From the NCBI GenBank assembly GCA_023433775.1, contig JAEYTY010000099.1, positions 1-58,804 on the forward strand: a stretch of DNA of 58,804 bases, read 5' to 3'. The translations under genes were made by a program, and so were the position numbers. The notes under the pieces are model-generated. The model was not told the DNA's origin, searched no databases, and worked only from the letters and a program-made list of their open reading frames with translations. Below, piece by piece: positions 43,514 through 51,839 of the stretch (within the stretch, counting starts at the first letter, position 1; each line of letters opens with the position of its first letter). The DNA comes from Pseudomonadota bacterium. GTDB lineage: Bacteria > Pseudomonadota > Alphaproteobacteria > Rhizobiales > Devosiaceae.

Positions 43514-44325
43514 CGACACTTGATCGCGTTACCCCTGTCGCCGCCGCGCCGCGTCCCGCCTTCAAAATCAACTGGGTGCGGCTGGCGCCCTGGCTTTACA
43601 CGATTGGCCTCTTTGTCATCTGGGAGATCGGCGTTCGGATTTCCGGCCTGCCGCATACGATCTTTCCGACGCCGTCGCGCATTTTCGAGGCTATTGTCCA
43701 GTATTGGTCGCCGATCTGGAAGAACTCGGTGCAGACGCTTTATACGACCGTGCTCGGCTTCCTCATCGCCGTGGTCGCGGGGCTGGGCATTGGCCTCTTC
43801 ATCGGCTGGTCAAAGACCATTTATGCCGGGCTTTATCCGATCATGATCGGTTTCAATGCCATCCCCAAGGTGGCGCTGGTGCCGATCCTCGTCATCTGGT
43901 TTGGCATCGGCACAGTGCCGGCTGTGCTGACGGCCTTCCTCATTTCCTTCTTCCCCATCGTGGTCAATGTGGCGACAGGCCTCGCGACAATCGAGCCGGA
44001 GACCGAGGATGTGCTGCGCGCGCTGGGGGCCAAGAAGATGGACATTATGCTCAAGGTCGGCATTCCCCGCTCGATGCCTTATTTCTTCGGATCGCTGAAA
44101 GTGGCCATCACACTGGCCTTTGTCGGCTCGGTGGTCAGCGAGACGGTGGCGTCCAATTCGGGGCTCGGAAACATGATGGCGTCTGCGCAGTCCAACTTCA
44201 ATGTGCCGCTGGTGTTCGCCGGGCTGCTCATGCTCGCGGTCGAAGGCATCGCCATGTATGCGCTGATGGCCTGGGTGGAAAAGCGCATGACCGGATGGGC
44301 GCATCGCTCGACCATGTCGAATTGA
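43510..44325 (+). CDS. ABC transporter permease (SsuC/TauC type)
   Basis: A 271-residue permease with about six hydrophobic segments (LYTIGLFVIWEIGVRISGLP; LGFLIAVVAGLGIGLFIGW; VALVPILVIWFGIGTVPAVL). The EAA-type coupling loop is ALGAKKMDIMLKVGIPRSMP. Coupled to the ATPase gene by a 4-bp overlap. Confidence 0.94.
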   Translation: MTTLDRVTPVAAAPRPAFKINWVRLAPWLYTIGLFVIWEIGVRISGLPHTIFPTPSRIFEAIVQYWSPIWKNSVQTLYTTVLGFLIAVVAGLGIGLFIGWSKTIYAGLYPIMIGFNAIPKVALVPILVIWFGIGTVPAVLTAFLISFFPIVVNVATGLATIEPETEDVLRALGAKKMDIMLKVGIPRSMPYFFGSLKVAITLAFVGSVVSETVASNSGLGNMMASAQSNFNVPLVFAGLLMLAVEGIAMYALMAWVEKRMTGWAHRSTMSN

Positions 44326-44420
44326 GCTGCAAGCGTTTCCTTCCAAACTAGGCGGGGAATGCGGCTTGCCCTAAAATCCTTGTGCGGTGACAATAGCATC
44401 ACTGCATGAGGAGGATGTTC

Positions 44421-46592
44421 GTGGCCGAGACCAGCGGAATTGTCGGGGGCGGCCCCAAGAAGGTGCTCTATACGCTTGCGACCATCGGCAAGATGGGGGT
44501 GGGCAAGGCCGCCAAGGCTTTGACCGCCAAGAACACCTGCAAGGCCTGTGCCTATGGCATGGGCGGACAGCGCGGCGGCATGACCAATGAACTCGATGAG
44601 TTTCCCTCGGTCTGCAACAAGAGCGTGCAGGCGCAGTCGAGCGACGTGCAGCCCGCAATCCCCAATCCGATCTTCGAGCACACGATTTCTGACCTACAGG
44701 AATTGAGCGCCAAGGAGATGGAGCATCTGGGGCGTCTCGGCACGCCGCTGTTCCGCCGCGCCGGGTCGGACCGGTTTGAGCCGGTGGAGTGGGAATTTGC
44801 GCTGGACCATGCCGCCAAGCGCTTTGCCGACACTAATCCGCGTCGGAGCTTTTTCTATTCGTCGGGGCGCTCATCGAACGAGGCCGGGTTTCTGTTCCAA
44901 CTGCTGGCTCGGGCCTATGGCACCAACAATGTCAACAATTGCTCCTATTATTGCCACCAGGCGACGAGCGAAGGTCTCAAGACCACGATCGGCACGGGAA
45001 CGGCCACGGTGGAATTGGAAGACCTGACGGGCGCCGACCTGATCTTTGTCATCGGCGCCAATCCGTCGTCCAACCATCCCCGCTTCATCCATATGCTGAA
45101 GAATTGCCGCGAGCGGGGCGGGCAGGTGATCGTCATCAATCCGGCCAAAGAGCCGGGGCTGGTCAAGTTTGCCGTGCCGAAATCGCCCAGCTCGATGCTG
45201 AAGGGCGGCAGCGATATCGCCTCGGACTATCTGCAGCCACGCATCGGTTCTGACATTGCGCTGTTCAAGGGCCTCGCCAAGGCTGTGCTGGAGCAGGGGA
45301 CGGAAGACAGCGCCTTCATCGCGGCGCATGGGGCCGAGTTCGAAGCCTTCCGGGCGGATATTGATGCGCTTTCGTGGGACGAGGTCAGCGCCGCCTGCGG
45401 CTTGTCGCGCGACGAGATTTCCCGGGTTGCGGCGGCCTATGGGCGGTCGAAGAATGCTGTTTTCGCCTGGGGCATGGGCATGACCCACCATGTGCATGGC
45501 GTGGCCAATGTCGAGGCTATCGCCAATCTGGCGCTGTTGCGCGGGATGATCGGCAAGAGGTTCGCGGGGCTATTGCCGCTGCGCGGCCACTCCAATGTTC
45601 AGGGTATCGGCACCATTGGCGTCAAGCCGGTGCTGGCCGGTGATGTGCTGGCCAAGATGGAGCGCGAATTCGGGGTAACTTTCCCCAAGGAGCAGGGCCT
45701 CGATACCATGGCCTGCCTGAAGCGGGCCGAAGCGGGCGAGATCGATGCCGCCATGGTGATGGGCGGCAATCTCTGGGCGGCGACGCCCGACACGGCCTTT
45801 GCCAGCCGCGCCATGGGCGCCATCGGGTTCAAGCTGTTTCTAACAACGACGCTCAACCAGGGCCATGTGCATGGGCTGGGGTCAGGCGAGGTGATGATCC
45901 TTCCCGTCACGGCGCGCGACGAGGAATGGGAGCCGACGACGCAGGAATCCATGTTCAACTATGTGCGTCTGTCTGATGGCGGCATTCGCCGACTGGAGAA
46001 TGTCCGCCCTGAAAGCTGGATCCTGGGACAGATTGGCAAGCGCGTGCTGCCCAATTCGCCCATCGACTTCACGGCGTTTTCGGGTCATGCCCGGCTGCGC
46101 GACGCGATTGCCGCCATTGTGCCGGGCCTTGAGGAACTGGCCGATATTGATGTGGCCAAGCGCGAATTCGACATTCGCAATCGGGTTATGCATGTGCCTA
46201 GTTTCGGCACGCCGGATGGCCGGGCGCATTTCGTGACGACGCCTATTCCTGCTGCCGATGATGGGCGGCTGATGCTGGCCTCTGTGCGCAGCGAGGGCCA
46301 GTTCAATTCCATCATCTATGAAGAGACCGACAGCTACCGTGGCAAGGCCGGGCGGCTGGCGGTGTTCCTCAACGCCAAGGACATGGCGGCGCGTCAACTG
46401 AGCGAGGGCCAGAAGGTGCGGGTGACCTCAGACGCGGGAGTGATGGAGGGCGTGGCGACGAGCTATGACCTGCCGCGCGGTTCTGTGCTGGCATACTACC
46501 CTGAGGCCAATGTGCTGGTTGGCACGGCGGTTGATCCACGCAGCAAGACACCGGCGTTCAAATCGGTGCCGGTCGAGGTTGTTGCGGCGTAA
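44421..46592 (+). CDS. FdhF/YdeP-family molybdopterin oxidoreductase
   Basis: A 723-residue cytoplasmic enzyme of the formate-dehydrogenase-like bis-MGD family. Near the N-terminus Cys40 and Cys43 (NTCKACAYG) and Cys65 could hold part of an Fe-S site. SSGRSSNEAGFLFQLLARAY, NNCSYYCHQATSEGL, LIFVIGANPSSNHPR, LLPLRGHSNVQGIGTIGVKP and a C-terminal molydopterin-binding domain (MLASVRSEGQFNSIIYEETD) fit YdeP-like enzymes. GAGGAGG stands just before ATGTTC and the GTG at 44421, so GTG is preferred; ATGs at 44406 and 44415 are in frame. No signal peptide. The gene follows the ABC importer by about 95 bp, so it may process the imported compound. Substrate unknown. Confidence 0.88.
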   Translation: MAETSGIVGGGPKKVLYTLATIGKMGVGKAAKALTAKNTCKACAYGMGGQRGGMTNELDEFPSVCNKSVQAQSSDVQPAIPNPIFEHTISDLQELSAKEMEHLGRLGTPLFRRAGSDRFEPVEWEFALDHAAKRFADTNPRRSFFYSSGRSSNEAGFLFQLLARAYGTNNVNNCSYYCHQATSEGLKTTIGTGTATVELEDLTGADLIFVIGANPSSNHPRFIHMLKNCRERGGQVIVINPAKEPGLVKFAVPKSPSSMLKGGSDIASDYLQPRIGSDIALFKGLAKAVLEQGTEDSAFIAAHGAEFEAFRADIDALSWDEVSAACGLSRDEISRVAAAYGRSKNAVFAWGMGMTHHVHGVANVEAIANLALLRGMIGKRFAGLLPLRGHSNVQGIGTIGVKPVLAGDVLAKMEREFGVTFPKEQGLDTMACLKRAEAGEIDAAMVMGGNLWAATPDTAFASRAMGAIGFKLFLTTTLNQGHVHGLGSGEVMILPVTARDEEWEPTTQESMFNYVRLSDGGIRRLENVRPESWILGQIGKRVLPNSPIDFTAFSGHARLRDAIAAIVPGLEELADIDVAKREFDIRNRVMHVPSFGTPDGRAHFVTTPIPAADDGRLMLASVRSEGQFNSIIYEETDSYRGKAGRLAVFLNAKDMAARQLSEGQKVRVTSDAGVMEGVATSYDLPRGSVLAYYPEANVLVGTAVDPRSKTPAFKSVPVEVVAA

Positions 46593-46598
46593 AAGGGG

Positions 46599-48023
46599 TC
46601 AGCGGATCTCGGCCTCGTAGCTTTCGTAAAAGGCTTCCGGCGTCATGCCGAAGGCGGTTTCGAAGGCCGTGTCCCACGATTGGCCTGCGCCCATATGGTT
46701 GTAGAATTCGGCCAGCGCCGGGAAGCCTGATGTTTCGGCCAGCATATGCGCCGCGATCATGCCGGCAGATGAGGCGAGTGGCTCGGCGTAATAACCTTCG
46801 CGCGTCTGCATCTTGCTGAGCGGTACGTCCACCTCTGCGGCCTTCTGGGTGTGCCAGTCGATTTCGCGGGCAAAATTCATGCGCCCGCTATCGCCGAGGA
46901 TTTTGAAGGCAACATATTCGGCAGCGCCTTCGACAAGCCATTGCGGGCCGACCTTTTCGACCGTGTTGCGGCCATCGCAGCAGCCTTCGAGGCGGCCATA
47001 GGCGCGCTCATATTGCAGCATGTGGAAATATTCATGCGCGAGGCCAAAGGTGCGTTGCGCGGCGAGGCCAGAGCCGAACCAGTCGCCCGAGAAGACATCG
47101 GATTTGGCGCAGAAGAACATGAAGCCGGGGCCGGCTTCGCCGCCGTGACAGCCCAGGAAATTGGCCAGCTTGCCGGAGCGGATGCCTTCGCCCATTTGCA
47201 GGTGATCGACATAGTGATCGGTGAGCCATTGTGCGTCAGACGAGATGTAGATGGTGCCGGGCGTCTTCAGTGCACCGCCGAGACTTTCGCTGTAATAGGC
47301 GTGAATGTCCTTCATGCCCGCTATCGTGTGTTCGATGGTCCCGGCATCGACATCGGGACCGAAGCGCAGGAGCGCGATGTCGTCTATCGGCCCGACGGCT
47401 TTGCCCTGCTCAAGAGCGGTGGTGAGCTGCGTGCACCAGGTGGTGGCACTGTCCTTGGTCAAGTCGGGCCAGGTGCCTTCGGACTGGTTGGCGGCGAAGG
47501 CTGCCGATGCGGCCGCGGTGCCACGGCCCAGAAGGCCGTCGGAAGGTCCGGCGGCATAGCCGATGCTGTTAAGGCCGGACTGCACGCAGGCGGTAGCGTC
47601 CTTGTCGGTCATGGCCAGTGCGGGCGCGGCATCTGGCGCTGCGGCGGCGCTGGCCGTTACCTTTGGCGCGACGAACAGATAGCTGCCGCGCATCTCGCTT
47701 GGCGCTTCGTCACAGATCTGCTGCGTGCTGCCCGCGGCGGTCGACCATTTGCCTGTCGCTTCGGTCACGCACCATTTCGCCAGCCGCGTGCTTTTGAGGA
47801 TATTTTCGTCGATGCGGACGATATAGACCGAATTTCCGTCGCGGGTTTCGGCGTTGTTTGATATCGCCGCAAACATCTCGCTGCCGTCGCTGGAATATCC
47901 GGCGATTGACAGTGTCAGCCCGGCCTCGCCGGGCACCACGAATTCAAAATTGCCCGCGAAGGCGGGAATCACTCCAACTATCAGCCACGAGAGTGCAGAA
48001 AAAATGCGTGCTGATAGGTGCAT
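46599..48023 (-). CDS. Secreted zincin-type metallopeptidase-like protein
   Basis: A 474-residue protein with a signal peptide (ARIFSALSWLIVGVIPAFAG). Residues about 140-185 resemble a peptidoglycan-binding repeat (VQSGLNSIGYAAGPSDGLLG). The C-terminal half has the zinc motif HEYFH at 330-334 (AHEYFHMLQYERAYG) and a downstream WLVEGAAEYVA with Glu365, the gluzincin (peptidase MA-like) arrangement. Several Cys suggest disulfides outside the cytoplasm. Target unknown; cell-wall or surface-protein processing is inferred. Convergent with the oxidoreductase gene, 6 bp apart. Confidence 0.75.
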   Translation of the reverse strand: MHLSARIFSALSWLIVGVIPAFAGNFEFVVPGEAGLTLSIAGYSSDGSEMFAAISNNAETRDGNSVYIVRIDENILKSTRLAKWCVTEATGKWSTAAGSTQQICDEAPSEMRGSYLFVAPKVTASAAAAPDAAPALAMTDKDATACVQSGLNSIGYAAGPSDGLLGRGTAAASAAFAANQSEGTWPDLTKDSATTWCTQLTTALEQGKAVGPIDDIALLRFGPDVDAGTIEHTIAGMKDIHAYYSESLGGALKTPGTIYISSDAQWLTDHYVDHLQMGEGIRSGKLANFLGCHGGEAGPGFMFFCAKSDVFSGDWFGSGLAAQRTFGLAHEYFHMLQYERAYGRLEGCCDGRNTVEKVGPQWLVEGAAEYVAFKILGDSGRMNFAREIDWHTQKAAEVDVPLSKMQTREGYYAEPLASSAGMIAAHMLAETSGFPALAEFYNHMGAGQSWDTAFETAFGMTPEAFYESYEAEIR

Positions 48024-48361
48024 ATGATTGTTTTCCCCAAGTGGCCGATATCTTATTTATTTCCTGTCTTGAGGCAAGCATGGCAGCGGCGCTCAATTGT
48101 AAGGCAATTGAGGGCGTTGCGCCGGGAAATACTGTTCAGGTCCGCGTAATTTTTTGGCAGGCTGCATAAACGGGAGTCATTTCGCTCTGGGCTTCTGTGT
48201 CCAAGCGATTGAAATACGAGTGGTTTTTCACTTGTTTACCTCTTGCTTACCATGTTCGGCGCACACTTTCTGCGAACGAACTGGGGATCGTTCTCAAGAA
48301 AGTCCGCGTGTCAGCGGCACGATCCTGTCAGCGTGGCCGAAGTTGAACTTGGGGCGCGGCG
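48024..48361. other. Divergent intergenic region, 338 bp, with tandem CTTGYTTACC
   Basis: No convincing ORF is seen. It should hold promoters for the zincin (-) and the chemoreceptor-like gene (+). CTTGTTTACC and CTTGCTTACC (48231-48240 and 48242-48251) repeat at an 11-bp step, one helical turn, as a candidate activator or repressor site about 110 bp before the chemoreceptor-like gene. Confidence 0.4.
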
Positions 48362-49450
48362 ATGAATGCAGTTGAGACTCCTTCCGTCGGCGCTTCGCCA
48401 CGAGCCATGCGCGTGGTGATGGACGGCATTGGCCGCGAGCTTCACACCTATTCGAGCGGCAATCAGCAAATCGTCAAGCAGACCAAGCTGCTGGCCATCA
48501 ATGCCATTATCGAGGCGGCGCGGGCGGGCGATGCCGGCAAGGGTTTTGCCGTGGTGGCCAATGAGGTCCAGCATCTGGCGGACCGGGCCAGCGAGATTGC
48601 GGCGCGGTTTCAGGATGTGCTGATGGGCCGGATCGATCTCGGCCGCGCCATGTCCGACAATCTGGTCGAGGAGATGGAAGGTCTGCGCCTGACCGATCTG
48701 GCGCAGACGCTGGTGCAATTGATCGTGCGCAATCTCTATGAGCGCACCGCCGACGTGCGGTGGTGGGCCACCGACACTGCTTTCTGGCAGGCGCTGGAGA
48801 GCGGCGATGCGCAGGCGAGCGCCTTTGCCGCCGACCGGCTGGCGACGATCAACCGCTTCTATACGGTCTATTCGGACCTGGTGCTGACCGACGCCAGGGG
48901 CAAGGTTATTGCCAGCGCAAACCCTGCCTTTGCACGTGGCCTGATGGGGGCAGACCTGTCGCGCGAGAGCTGGTTCCGCGATGCGGTGGCGACGAAATCG
49001 GGCAATGAATATCGCGTCGGCGACGTGGCCGAAAGCGCGCATCATGATGGTCGCGAAGTGCTGGTCTATTCCACGGCGGTGAGGGCTGGGGGCCGGGCTG
49101 AGGGCAAGGTGCTCGGTGCGCTGGGCGTCTATTTCGACTGGCAGGGGCAGGGGCGCTCGATTGTTGAGACCGAGGCTGCGCTGCCGCCGCAAGTGGCAGA
49201 GCGCACCGAGGTGATGCTGCTCGATGCATCGGGCTGGATCATCGCCACCACCAATGCGGCGCGGCGCTTTACACAGTTCAACCTGCAGCATGACGGGCAG
49301 GCGCGCGGCAGCTATCTCGACAACAATGGCAATATCGTCGCCTTTGCGCAGACGCTGGGCTACGAGGAATATGACGGGCTCGGCTGGTGGGGCGCTATTG
49401 TACAGCGGGCCGATGACGACGAAGGCATCCGCAAGGCGCTGGGCTTTTAG
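48362..49450 (+). CDS. Soluble chemoreceptor-like protein, MCP tip followed by Cache-like domain
   Basis: A 362-residue protein without signal peptide or membrane segment. Residues about 40-95 contain the MCP signalling tip (LLAINAIIEAARAGDAGKGF, then AVVANEVQHLADRAS). Residues about 125-350 look like a Cache sensor (YTVYSDLVLTDARGKVIASA; SRESWFRDAVATKSGNEYRV; MLLDASGWIIATTNAARRF). In ordinary receptors the Cache part is periplasmic and N-terminal and the signalling hairpin is C-terminal. Here the order is reversed and the tip is short. No che genes are nearby. Confidence 0.8.
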   Translation: MNAVETPSVGASPRAMRVVMDGIGRELHTYSSGNQQIVKQTKLLAINAIIEAARAGDAGKGFAVVANEVQHLADRASEIAARFQDVLMGRIDLGRAMSDNLVEEMEGLRLTDLAQTLVQLIVRNLYERTADVRWWATDTAFWQALESGDAQASAFAADRLATINRFYTVYSDLVLTDARGKVIASANPAFARGLMGADLSRESWFRDAVATKSGNEYRVGDVAESAHHDGREVLVYSTAVRAGGRAEGKVLGALGVYFDWQGQGRSIVETEAALPPQVAERTEVMLLDASGWIIATTNAARRFTQFNLQHDGQARGSYLDNNGNIVAFAQTLGYEEYDGLGWWGAIVQRADDDEGIRKALGF

Positions 49451-49555
49451 GCAGCATCGTCTCGTCAACGAAACCGGCGGCACCCGTTGCCCCGCTGCAT
49501 CGCTTGTCCTACATAGGCGCCAACTCATCCGAACCTTCGAAGAGGTCAGCAGCCT

Positions 49556-51211
49556 ATGGCGCGGCAGTTCATCTATCACATGCACGGAATGTCCAAGGCC
49601 TATGCCGGTGGCAAGAAGGTGCTCGACGGCATCAATCTCTCGTTTTATCCCGACGCCAAGATCGGCGTGCTGGGGCCGAACGGCTCGGGTAAATCGACGC
49701 TGCTCAAGATCATGGCCGGCATCGATACGGAATTCACTGGCGAGGCGTGGGCCGCGCAGGGCGCCCGCGTTGGCTATCTGGCGCAGGAACCGCAGCTTGA
49801 TCCGGCGCTGAACGTGCTCGGCAACGTCATGATGGGCGTGAAGGAGAAGAAGGACATCGTCGACCGCTATAATGAGTTGATGATGAACTATTCCGACGAG
49901 ACGGCCGACGAAGCCACCAAGCTGCAGGACATCATCGACAGCCAGAATCTGTGGGATCTGGAGAGCCAGGTGGAAGTGGCCATGGAAGCGCTTGGCTGCC
50001 CGCCGGGCGATGCCGATGTCACCAAGCTTTCGGGCGGTGAGAAGCGCCGCGTGGCGCTCTGCGCGCTGCTGCTGAGCAAGCCCGACCTGCTGCTGCTCGA
50101 CGAACCGACCAACCATCTCGACGCCGAGACCACGGCATGGCTCGAGCGCCATCTGCGCGAATTCGAAGGCGCGGTGCTGATCATCACTCACGACCGCTAC
50201 TTCCTCGACAATGTCACAGGCTGGATTCTGGAACTCGACCGCGGCCGCGGCGTGCCTTACGAGGGCAATTACTCGGCCTATCTCGACGCCAAGGCCAAGC
50301 GCTTTGCGCAGGAAAAGAGCGAAGACGCGGCCCGTGCCAAGGTGCTGGAACGCGAACGCGAATGGATGGGCCAGAGCCCGCAGGCGCGGCAGTCCAAGTC
50401 CAAGGCGCGTATCAAGGCCTATGACGAACTGGTCAAGATCAACGAGGCCCGCACCCAGTCGCATACGGCGCAGATCATCATCCCGCCGGGCGAGCGGCTC
50501 GGCCACAATGTGATCGACGTCGAAAACCTGTCGAAGTCGTTCGGCGACCGCCTCCTGATCGACAATCTCAGCTTCAAGCTGCCCCCGGGCGGTATTGTGG
50601 GCATTATCGGGCCGAACGGTGCGGGCAAGACCACGCTCTTCAAGATGCTGAGCGGGCAGGAGAAGCCGGACAGCGGCTCGGTGACCATCGCCGACAGCGT
50701 CCATCTTGGTTATGTCGACCAGAGCCGCGATACGCTCAACCCAAACAAGACCGTCTGGGAAGAGATTTCGGAAGGCGACGAAGTGCTGATGCTGGGCAAG
50801 CGCGAGGTCAATTCGCGCGCCTATACGTCTTCGTTCAATTTCAAGGGTGGCGACCAGCAGCAGAAGGTAGGCAATCTTTCCGGCGGGCAGCGCAACCGCG
50901 TACACCTGGCCAAGATGCTCAAGAGCGGCGCCAATGTGTTGCTGCTTGACGAGCCGACCAACGACCTCGACACCGAAACCCTCGCCGCGCTCGAAGAGGC
51001 GCTGGAGGAATTCGCCGGTTGCGCCGTGATCATCAGCCACGATCGCATGTTCCTCGATCGTCTGGCGACCCACATGCTGGCCTTCGAAGGCAATAGCCAT
51101 GTCGAATGGTTCGAGGGCAATTTCCAGGATTATGAGGCCGACAAGGTCCGCCGCCTGGGCGCCGATGCGGTCAATCCCAAGCGCGCGACGTATAAGCCGC
51201 TGACGCGCTAA
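49556..51211 (+). CDS. ettA: Energy-dependent translational throttle protein EttA (ABC-F)
   Basis: A 551-residue ABC-F protein, full length. It starts RQFIYHMHGMSKAYAGGKKV, typical of EttA. Walker A motifs are GPNGSGKSTLLKIMAGID and GPNGAGKTTLFKMLSGQE; signatures are LSGGEKRRVALC and LSGGQRNRVHLA; Walker B motifs are LLLLDEPTNHLD and VLLLDEPTNDLD. The linker with REREWMGQSPQARQSKSKAR fits the P-site tRNA-interaction region. EttA binds the ribosomal E site and gates elongation according to ATP/ADP level. A terminator follows. Confidence 0.96.
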   Translation: MARQFIYHMHGMSKAYAGGKKVLDGINLSFYPDAKIGVLGPNGSGKSTLLKIMAGIDTEFTGEAWAAQGARVGYLAQEPQLDPALNVLGNVMMGVKEKKDIVDRYNELMMNYSDETADEATKLQDIIDSQNLWDLESQVEVAMEALGCPPGDADVTKLSGGEKRRVALCALLLSKPDLLLLDEPTNHLDAETTAWLERHLREFEGAVLIITHDRYFLDNVTGWILELDRGRGVPYEGNYSAYLDAKAKRFAQEKSEDAARAKVLEREREWMGQSPQARQSKSKARIKAYDELVKINEARTQSHTAQIIIPPGERLGHNVIDVENLSKSFGDRLLIDNLSFKLPPGGIVGIIGPNGAGKTTLFKMLSGQEKPDSGSVTIADSVHLGYVDQSRDTLNPNKTVWEEISEGDEVLMLGKREVNSRAYTSSFNFKGGDQQQKVGNLSGGQRNRVHLAKMLKSGANVLLLDEPTNDLDTETLAALEEALEEFAGCAVIISHDRMFLDRLATHMLAFEGNSHVEWFEGNFQDYEADKVRRLGADAVNPKRATYKPLTR

Positions 51212-51236
51212 GTCTTCTTAGCGACAAGCACTTTGG

Positions 51237-51267
51237 CCGGTCCCGACAGTGTCGGGGCCGGTTTTTT
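51237..51267 (+). terminator. Rho-independent terminator after ettA
   Basis: Arms 51237-51247 and 51251-51261 pair over 11 positions (one G-U) with a 3-nt loop, followed by six T. Confidence 0.9.
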
Positions 51268-51323
51268 GTTCCGTGTCACGCTGTGGGGCGAGGCGACCTC
51301 AGTGCGTCTGCCCTTTGAAAGGT

Positions 51324-51351
51324 GGTGCATTTGCTACACATGTACTGCACC
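51324..51351. promoter_or_regulatory. Inverted repeat upstream of the antitoxin gene
   Basis: GGTGCA and TGCACC face each other across 16 bp, 19 bp before the antitoxin start. The position suits autoregulation by a ribbon-helix-helix antitoxin, but the arms are short. Confidence 0.35.
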
Positions 51352-51369
51352 TAATTCACTGAGGTTGCC

Positions 51370-51600
51370 ATGCTTGCCTTGAGACTGCCGCCAGATCTCG
51401 AGCGCCGATTGGATGCGCTGGCAAAGCGTACCGGCCGAAGCAAGAGCTTTTACGCCCGAGAAGCTATCGTCGAACACATCGACGACCTTGAGGATGCGTT
51501 CCTCGCGGAAGAACGGCACCGGACGGATTCAGGTGAGCGTATTCCGCTTGAAGTGCTGATGAGCCGCTATGCGGATGATCTTGGCACAAAGGAAAAATGA
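51370..51600 (+). CDS. Ribbon-helix-helix antitoxin (RelB/CopG-like)
   Basis: A 76-residue protein. LALRLPPDLERRLDALAKRT followed by GRSKSFYAREAIVEHIDDLE is the ribbon-helix-helix DNA-binding half of RelB/StbD-type antitoxins; the C-terminal IPLEVLMSRYADDL is the toxin-binding part. The stop overlaps the start of a shortened toxin gene by 4 bp, the normal arrangement of a toxin-antitoxin pair. Confidence 0.85.
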   Translation: MLALRLPPDLERRLDALAKRTGRSKSFYAREAIVEHIDDLEDAFLAEERHRTDSGERIPLEVLMSRYADDLGTKEK

Positions 51601-51710
51601 TCGCCTGGTCCCTCGTCTTCGAGCCGCGTGCGGAAAAGGACCTGCAGAAGCTTTCCGGGCAAGATCGCGTTCGCTTTTTGCGGTATTTGGCGGGCGCGAT
51701 TTACCGATAG
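51597..51710 (+). pseudogene. Truncated RelE/ParE-family toxin
   Basis: The ATG overlaps the antitoxin stop (ATGA). The 37 codons encode MIAWSLVFEPRAEKDLQKLS and then GQDRVRFLRYLAGAIYR, which match the first third of RelE/ParE toxins (about 90 residues). The central strands, the RYRVGDYR core and the C-terminus are missing, and I found no continuation in other frames before the kinase gene at 51840. The final AIYR may be a trace of the DYR core joined by an internal deletion. The toxin is probably inactive. Confidence 0.7.
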
Positions 51711-51839
51711 GTGGCATGGCATTTCTCGCCAAGGCAAGATTCCGCGCACTCAGGGGAACCTTTCTTCTCTCGCGACGTTCAAGGCCTCTAGCGAAAGTAC
51801 GTAACGTGCCTTGGGCGCGTCTTCAGGGGCATATGGTAT

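Noticed and set aside
48311..51100. Very long open frame on the minus strand (about 930 codons)
   Set aside because: It runs opposite the chemoreceptor-like gene and ettA, both of which have clear family motifs. The translation is His/Arg/Gln/Leu-rich without domains, typical of an antisense frame in GC-rich DNA.
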